DNA of 16,181 nt, taken from assembly GCA_946537565.1 (NCBI GenBank), contig CAMNFW010000017.1, forward strand, positions 1 through 16,181, read 5' to 3'. Source of the stretch: an uncultured Ruminococcus sp. (lineage in GTDB: Bacteria > Bacillota > Clostridia > Oscillospirales > Ruminococcaceae). Shown here piece after piece: positions 13,321 to 16,181 of this stretch. The notes under the pieces were generated by a model that was not told the DNA's origin, searched no databases, and saw only the letters and a list, made by a program, of their open reading frames with translations. Position 1 is the first letter of the stretch. Each line of letters begins with the position of its first letter. The translations under genes were made by a program, and so were the position numbers.

Positions 13321-14177
13321 ACACCAACAAGACCGCTGACTGCCTCACTGATCTTCCTTGCGACGTAAGAATTGTTCATGGTATAGAGATGAATGCCGTC
13401 CACTCCGCTGGCAAGAAGATCAACTATCTGATTTATAGCATATGCGATTCCGGCATCTCGCAGTGCCTCCGGATTATGTTCATATTTCTGCATAATTTTA
13501 ACAAACTTATGAGGAAGACTTGCGCCGCAGGTGGTGACCATTCGCTCGATCTGATTCTTGTTGACGACAGGCATGATTCCGGCTTCTATGGGCACATTTA
13601 TACCAGCCTTAGCAGCCTTTTCCTGAAAATTATAAAAGTATTCATTATCAAAAAACAGCTGGGATATCAGATGATCTGCACCGGCATCAACCTTGATCTT
13701 AAGATTTTTTATATCATCGTCAAGGCTTTCAGAATCCGGGTGCCCTTCGGGATAGCAGGCACCGGCAATATCAAACTTTCCCTGAGAACGTATATATCTG
13801 ATAAGATCGCTGGCATGAGAAAAATCAGTTTTTGGCGGAATATCAGGATTCAGATCACCTCTGAGAGCGAGTATATTCTCAATTCCGGAAGATTTGATCT
13901 GATTGAGAGTGGAAGCGATCTCCTCCTTTGTATAGTTGATGCAGGGAAGATGTATCATAGGAGTGATGCCATTTTCCTTGACACGGGATGCCACATTAAT
14001 GGCAAGAGAATTATTGCTGCTGCCGCCTGCGCTGAAAGTAACACTTATAAAATCCGGCGAAAGATCACGCAGCTCATCAAGGGTCTTATATATTACGTCG
14101 ATAGAACTTGTCTTTTTTGGTGGAAATACTTCAAAGGAAAATACTGTTTTTTGTTCAAAGATCTGTCGGATTTTCAT
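13317..14177 (-). CDS. metF: 5,10-methylenetetrahydrofolate reductase
   Basis: MetF reduces 5,10-methylene-THF to 5-methyl-THF, the methyl donor for methionine synthesis. The 286-residue TIM barrel shows FSFEVFPPK with the catalytic glutamate E16, SVTFSAGGSS (45-54), LALRGDLNPD (103-112, with the flavin-contacting D108), the GACYPEGHPDS block (139-149) and a SQLFFDNEYF strand. GIMPVVN and the KFVKIMQKYEHNPEALRDAGI helix follow. AAGGAGG sits between the ung stop and this ATG, so translation follows ung within ten bases. It is coupled downstream to the MetH reactivation gene, which fits a B12-dependent route. Confidence 0.97.
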   Translation of the reverse strand: MKIRQIFEQKTVFSFEVFPPKKTSSIDVIYKTLDELRDLSPDFISVTFSAGGSSNNSLAINVASRVKENGITPMIHLPCINYTKEEIASTLNQIKSSGIENILALRGDLNPDIPPKTDFSHASDLIRYIRSQGKFDIAGACYPEGHPDSESLDDDIKNLKIKVDAGADHLISQLFFDNEYFYNFQEKAAKAGINVPIEAGIMPVVNKNQIERMVTTCGASLPHKFVKIMQKYEHNPEALRDAGIAYAINQIVDLLASGVDGIHLYTMNNSYVARKISEAVSGLVGV

Positions 14178-14187
14178 AGCAGCCTCC

Positions 14188-14859
14188 TTAGTCTATAGAC
14201 CAGTCAATCGGGGAAAGTCCCCTGGATTCGAGAAATTTATTTGCTTGTGAAAAATGTTTGCAGCCGAAAAAGCCATTATATGCCGAGAGCGGACTTGGGT
14301 GAGCAGCACGGAGTATAAGGTGATTTTTATTGGTAATAAACTGCGCCTTCTGTTTAGCATCGCCGCCCCAGAGCATGAAGACCATAGGCTTTTCACGCTG
14401 GTTGAGAAGCTGAATAACTGAGGTTGTAAAAATCTCCCAGCCCATACCGTGATGACTTCTTGCCTGCCCTTCCCGAACGGTCAATACAGAGTTTAAAAGC
14501 AAAACTCCATTCTTCGCCCATTTTGTCAGCTCTCCGTGTTTACCGGTGTTGTCAACGCCAACATCATCACGAATCTCCTTGAAGATATTGACAAGCGAAG
14601 GCGGCGGAGCGATGCCCTTCTTTACTGAAAAGCACAGACCATGAGCCTGACCTTCGCCGTGATACGGGTCCTGACCAATAATAACACATTTAACATCATC
14701 ATATGAAGTAAGCTTCATTGCATTGAAAATATCGTACATTCCAGGGAAAATACGTCTTGTGCGATACTCCTGTATCAGAAACTTGCGTAGATTGAGATAA
14801 TAGTCTTTCTTAAACTCGTCCTTAAGCAGCACGTCCCAGTCATTTCCAAACTGTACCAT
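14188..14859 (-). CDS. ung: uracil-DNA glycosylase (family 1)
   Basis: Ung removes uracil from DNA by hydrolysing the N-glycosidic bond, starting base-excision repair. The 223-residue protein has the water-activating loop GQDPYH (62-67, catalytic D64), PPPSLVNIFKEI (86-97), the LLLN uracil-recognition strand ending at N123, and the HPSPLSA minor-groove loop (187-193, catalytic H187). The open frame reaches back to 15135, but the ATG at 14859 is right: AAAGGAG is upstream, and family homology begins there (NDWDVLLKDEF). It heads the ung-metF-reactivation-domain gene cluster. Its functional link to the methionine genes is not obvious. Confidence 0.97.
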   Translation of the reverse strand: MVQFGNDWDVLLKDEFKKDYYLNLRKFLIQEYRTRRIFPGMYDIFNAMKLTSYDDVKCVIIGQDPYHGEGQAHGLCFSVKKGIAPPPSLVNIFKEIRDDVGVDNTGKHGELTKWAKNGVLLLNSVLTVREGQARSHHGMGWEIFTTSVIQLLNQREKPMVFMLWGGDAKQKAQFITNKNHLILRAAHPSPLSAYNGFFGCKHFSQANKFLESRGLSPIDWSID

Positions 14860-14910
14860 AAATTCACTCCTTTCTGATAGAAATAGTATGATATAAAACA
14901 GGTGCAAATA

Positions 14911-14932
14911 TTGGGCGGCATGAACCGCCCAA
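14911..14932 (-). terminator. GC-rich hairpin after the DUF2500-like gene
   Basis: An 8-bp stem TTGGGCGG/CCGCCCAA with a six-base loop begins four bases after the stop codon. The T-tract on the minus strand (TATTTG) is poor, so termination may be leaky and some transcripts may reach ung. Confidence 0.6.
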
Positions 14933-14935
14933 AAC

Positions 14936-15421
14936 TTAGTTATTATAGACTGTATCCTCGTAATACTTGAACTTAACAAGGGTATTTCGCTTATATGTAA
15001 GGGAGCCTTGCTGATTAAAAGGGACTTTTTCGTAGGCATCTCTGGAGCATTGTATCTTAAGCTTCTGCCCTTTTCTTGTAAGAAAAACCAGCTGATAATA
15101 CTCATCAACAAGTCTGACCTGACCTGTACTTTCAATTATCCTCAGTCTGTCATCGCTTTTCTGAATAAGGGTAGCCATTTCAACCAGGGGTTCTGAGGTC
15201 TTTCTTTGAACAGGCTGATCTGACTGACGGGAAGGCTTATGAGAAGAGCCGGAGCTGCTTCGTCTGGGTGCCGGAGAAGAATTCTCATCGTCATCACTTT
15301 CAAGGAAGAGCGAGATAAATCTCATAAAACGGCTTTTTCCACCGAAAAGCAGGATAATAAGTATAAGAACAACAACAATACCTGCAAGGACTATCAACAA
15401 ATGTTTTAACTGATCTGTCAT
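14936..15421 (-). CDS. single-pass membrane protein with a DUF2500-like C-terminal domain
   Basis: The 161-residue protein has one strong membrane segment (about residues 8-27), a short basic stretch (KSRFMRF), a disordered Ser/Arg/Pro-rich linker (about 42-78), and a compact beta-rich C-terminus (about 80-160). That domain has YYQLVFLTRKGQKLKIQCSR, then AYEKVPFNQQGSLTYKRNTLVKF. This resembles the pattern of DUF2500 (Y-x-L-x-F...G...Y...G-x-L-T-Y...F) by memory of the family. The Shine-Dalgarno AAAGGAT precedes the ATG by about eight bases. It has its own promoter and is followed by a hairpin. The role is unknown; the domain match is tentative. Confidence 0.75.
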   Translation of the reverse strand: MTDQLKHLLIVLAGIVVVLILIILLFGGKSRFMRFISLFLESDDDENSSPAPRRSSSGSSHKPSRQSDQPVQRKTSEPLVEMATLIQKSDDRLRIIESTGQVRLVDEYYQLVFLTRKGQKLKIQCSRDAYEKVPFNQQGSLTYKRNTLVKFKYYEDTVYNN

Positions 15422-15456
15422 TTTTATTTATCCTTTCAAAAACGTTCTACCTTTAA

Positions 15457-15485
15457 ATTATAACGTATTTTCAAGAATTTTTCAA
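15457..15485 (-). promoter_or_regulatory. sigma-A promoter of the DUF2500-like gene
   Basis: On the minus strand: TTGAAA (15485-15480), a 17-bp spacer and TATAAT (15462-15457). A second upstream TTGACT lies too far away (22 bp) to be the -35. Confidence 0.75.
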
Positions 15486-15577
15486 GTCAAATTTTGAAAA
15501 AATCCCAGAATACAGCGGAAAAAGTCGCTTTACATAAAAATAGCAGTTTAAAATTCTCAGTTTTTTCGCATATATAC

Positions 15578-15605
15578 AAAAAGGCTCCCCAAAAGGAGAG
15601 CCTTT
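15578..15605 (-). terminator. rho-independent terminator after the surface-protein gene
   Basis: On the minus strand an 11-bp stem AAAGGCTCTCC/GGGGAGCCTTT (one G-T pair) with a TTTT loop is followed by TTTTTG. Confidence 0.9.
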
Positions 15606-15632
15606 AATTTATTCAATACTGTGACTAATTAA

Positions 15633-16181
15633 TTAGTCTTCCTTCTTTCTGAGAATGAATGCAGTACCGATTGCTACAGCAAGACCAGCAGCAGCGATTC
15701 CAGCACCAGCAACACCTGTCTTAGGTGAATCTGTAGCCTTAGCTGTTGTCTTAGCAGCAGTTGTTGTAGCCTTAGCAGTTGTAGTAGCCTTTGATGTAGT
15801 AGCAGCCTTACCAGTTGTAGATGTAGTTGTTGTTCCAGGAGCAGCTGTAGTAGTTGTAGTTGTTGTTCCAGGAGCAGCTGTAGTAGTAGTTGTTGTTGTG
15901 ATAGGAGCAGTTGTTGTAGTTGTTGTTGTAGTTGTAGTAGTAGTTGTTGTAGTAGTTGTAGTTGTAGTAGTTGTTGTTGAACCCTCAACAGCGATATAAC
16001 CGTCGTAGCTTACGCCAGCAGGCATATGCTCATCACCAGGGAATGTATTTGTCTCATTGTAGATACCCTTTGTGAAGAGGTAAGCAGCCATTACGTTGTT
16101 CTTACGAGCAGAATCAAGGAACATATCAACTGTTGTGCCAGCTTCCTTGTAGATGATATCGATCGGGAATACATCACCCTC
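15633..16181 (-). CDS. C-terminal part of a sortase-anchored surface protein with poly-Thr linker (possible scaffoldin)
   Basis: The gene is partial: the frame runs open through the right edge, so the N-terminus is outside. The visible 182 residues begin with a beta-rich segment (GDVFPIDIIYKEAG, then NVMAAYLFTKGIYNETNTFP, then YDGYIAVEG) that resembles the last strands of a cohesin domain. The linker that follows has 23 consecutive threonines, API, two TTTTTTTAAPG units and Thr/Ala/Lys-rich sequence. The end is a sorting signal: SPKTG, a hydrophobic helix (VAGAGIAAAGLAVAIGTAFI) and RKKED. SPKTG stands in for the usual LPxTG. The protein should be linked to the cell wall by a sortase and may present a binding domain outside. 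The cohesin suggestion is weak; a terminator at 15578-15605 ends the gene. Confidence 0.8.
   Translation of the reverse strand, partial: EGDVFPIDIIYKEAGTTVDMFLDSARKNNVMAAYLFTKGIYNETNTFPGDEHMPAGVSYDGYIAVEGSTTTTTTTTTTTTTTTTTTTTTTTAPITTTTTTTAAPGTTTTTTTAAPGTTTTSTTGKAATTSKATTTAKATTTAAKTTAKATDSPKTGVAGAGIAAAGLAVAIGTAFILRKKED
15832..15977 (-). repeat. low-complexity repeat coding the threonine linker
   Basis: Two 33-bp units (15832-15864 and 15865-15897) encode TTTTTTTAAPG. A run of 23 Thr codons (15909-15977) follows, using only ACA and ACT. On the plus strand it reads as TGT/AGT triplets. Such an array can expand or contract by slippage in multiples of three without breaking the frame. Confidence 0.85.

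Noticed and set aside
13281..14198. Long plus-strand open frame opposite metF
   Set aside because: It is antisense to metF, which has full family motifs; the translated plus frame shows no recognisable domain.
14860..15135. 92-codon N-terminal extension of ung
   Set aside because: The frame is open, but it has no family similarity, overlaps the next gene's coding end and hairpin, and a good Shine-Dalgarno marks the ATG at 14859.
15655..15999. Plus-strand open frame rich in Val/Ala
   Set aside because: It is the antisense reading of the threonine linker; low-complexity repeats keep all frames open.

Overview
The window looks like part of a chromosome from a low-to-moderate GC Gram-positive gut or rumen anaerobe, most likely a Ruminococcus-like member of the Oscillospiraceae. 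The main clues are a clostridial 2[4Fe-4S] ferredoxin, a SpoVB-type flippase, a stand-alone MetH reactivation domain beside metF, and a cell-wall-anchored protein with a long poly-threonine linker and an SPKTG sorting signal. Shine-Dalgarno sites are strong (AAGGAGG-like). Promoters are sigma-A type, often with an extended TGn -10. The window is mostly housekeeping. I see no rRNA, tRNA, CRISPR array, transposase, phage gene or defence system.

Layout. (1) 1-2070, minus strand: promoter, leader hairpin, rimP, nusA and the start of ylxR, the conserved translation/transcription operon. The ylxR gene leaves the window at the left edge. (2) 2071-3582, plus strand: an AT-rich intergenic stretch, a 56-residue ferredoxin gene, and a lipoprotein gene with its own promoter and terminator. 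(3) 3620-5215, minus strand: a SpoVB/MurJ-like flippase starting at TTG. (4) 5272-8197, plus strand: a PLP aminotransferase, an unrecognised conserved-looking protein, and trpS, probably one transcript. (5) 8200-8383: a large imperfect palindrome with no gene in it. (6) 8514-9902, plus strand: mazG, hup and rqcP, closed by a bidirectional terminator. (7) 9967-12575, minus strand: a sugar-nucleotide-type epimerase and an orphan solute-binding lipoprotein, each with its own promoter. (8) 12640-14859, minus strand: ung, metF and the MetH reactivation-domain gene as a tight operon. (9) 14936-15485, minus strand: a single-TM protein resembling DUF2500. (10) 15578-16181, minus strand: the C-terminal part of a sortase-anchored surface protein.

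How the genes work together. rimP, nusA and ylxR support ribosome maturation, transcription elongation/termination and RNA processing. mazG, hup and rqcP cover nucleotide-pool cleaning, nucleoid packing and ribosome quality control. metF makes 5-methyl-THF for methionine synthesis, and its translationally coupled neighbour probably reactivates a B12-dependent methionine synthase encoded elsewhere. The surface protein at the right edge may belong to a cell-surface glycan-binding apparatus, possibly a scaffoldin.

I did not find a clear, previously undescribed multigene system. The best leads are the interrupted-U-tract hairpin in the rimP-nusA leader (possible NusA autoregulation), the NusA KH1 loop lacking its second glycine, the roughly 180-bp palindromic element after trpS, the unrecognised gene coupled to trpS, and the 23-threonine linker in the surface protein.
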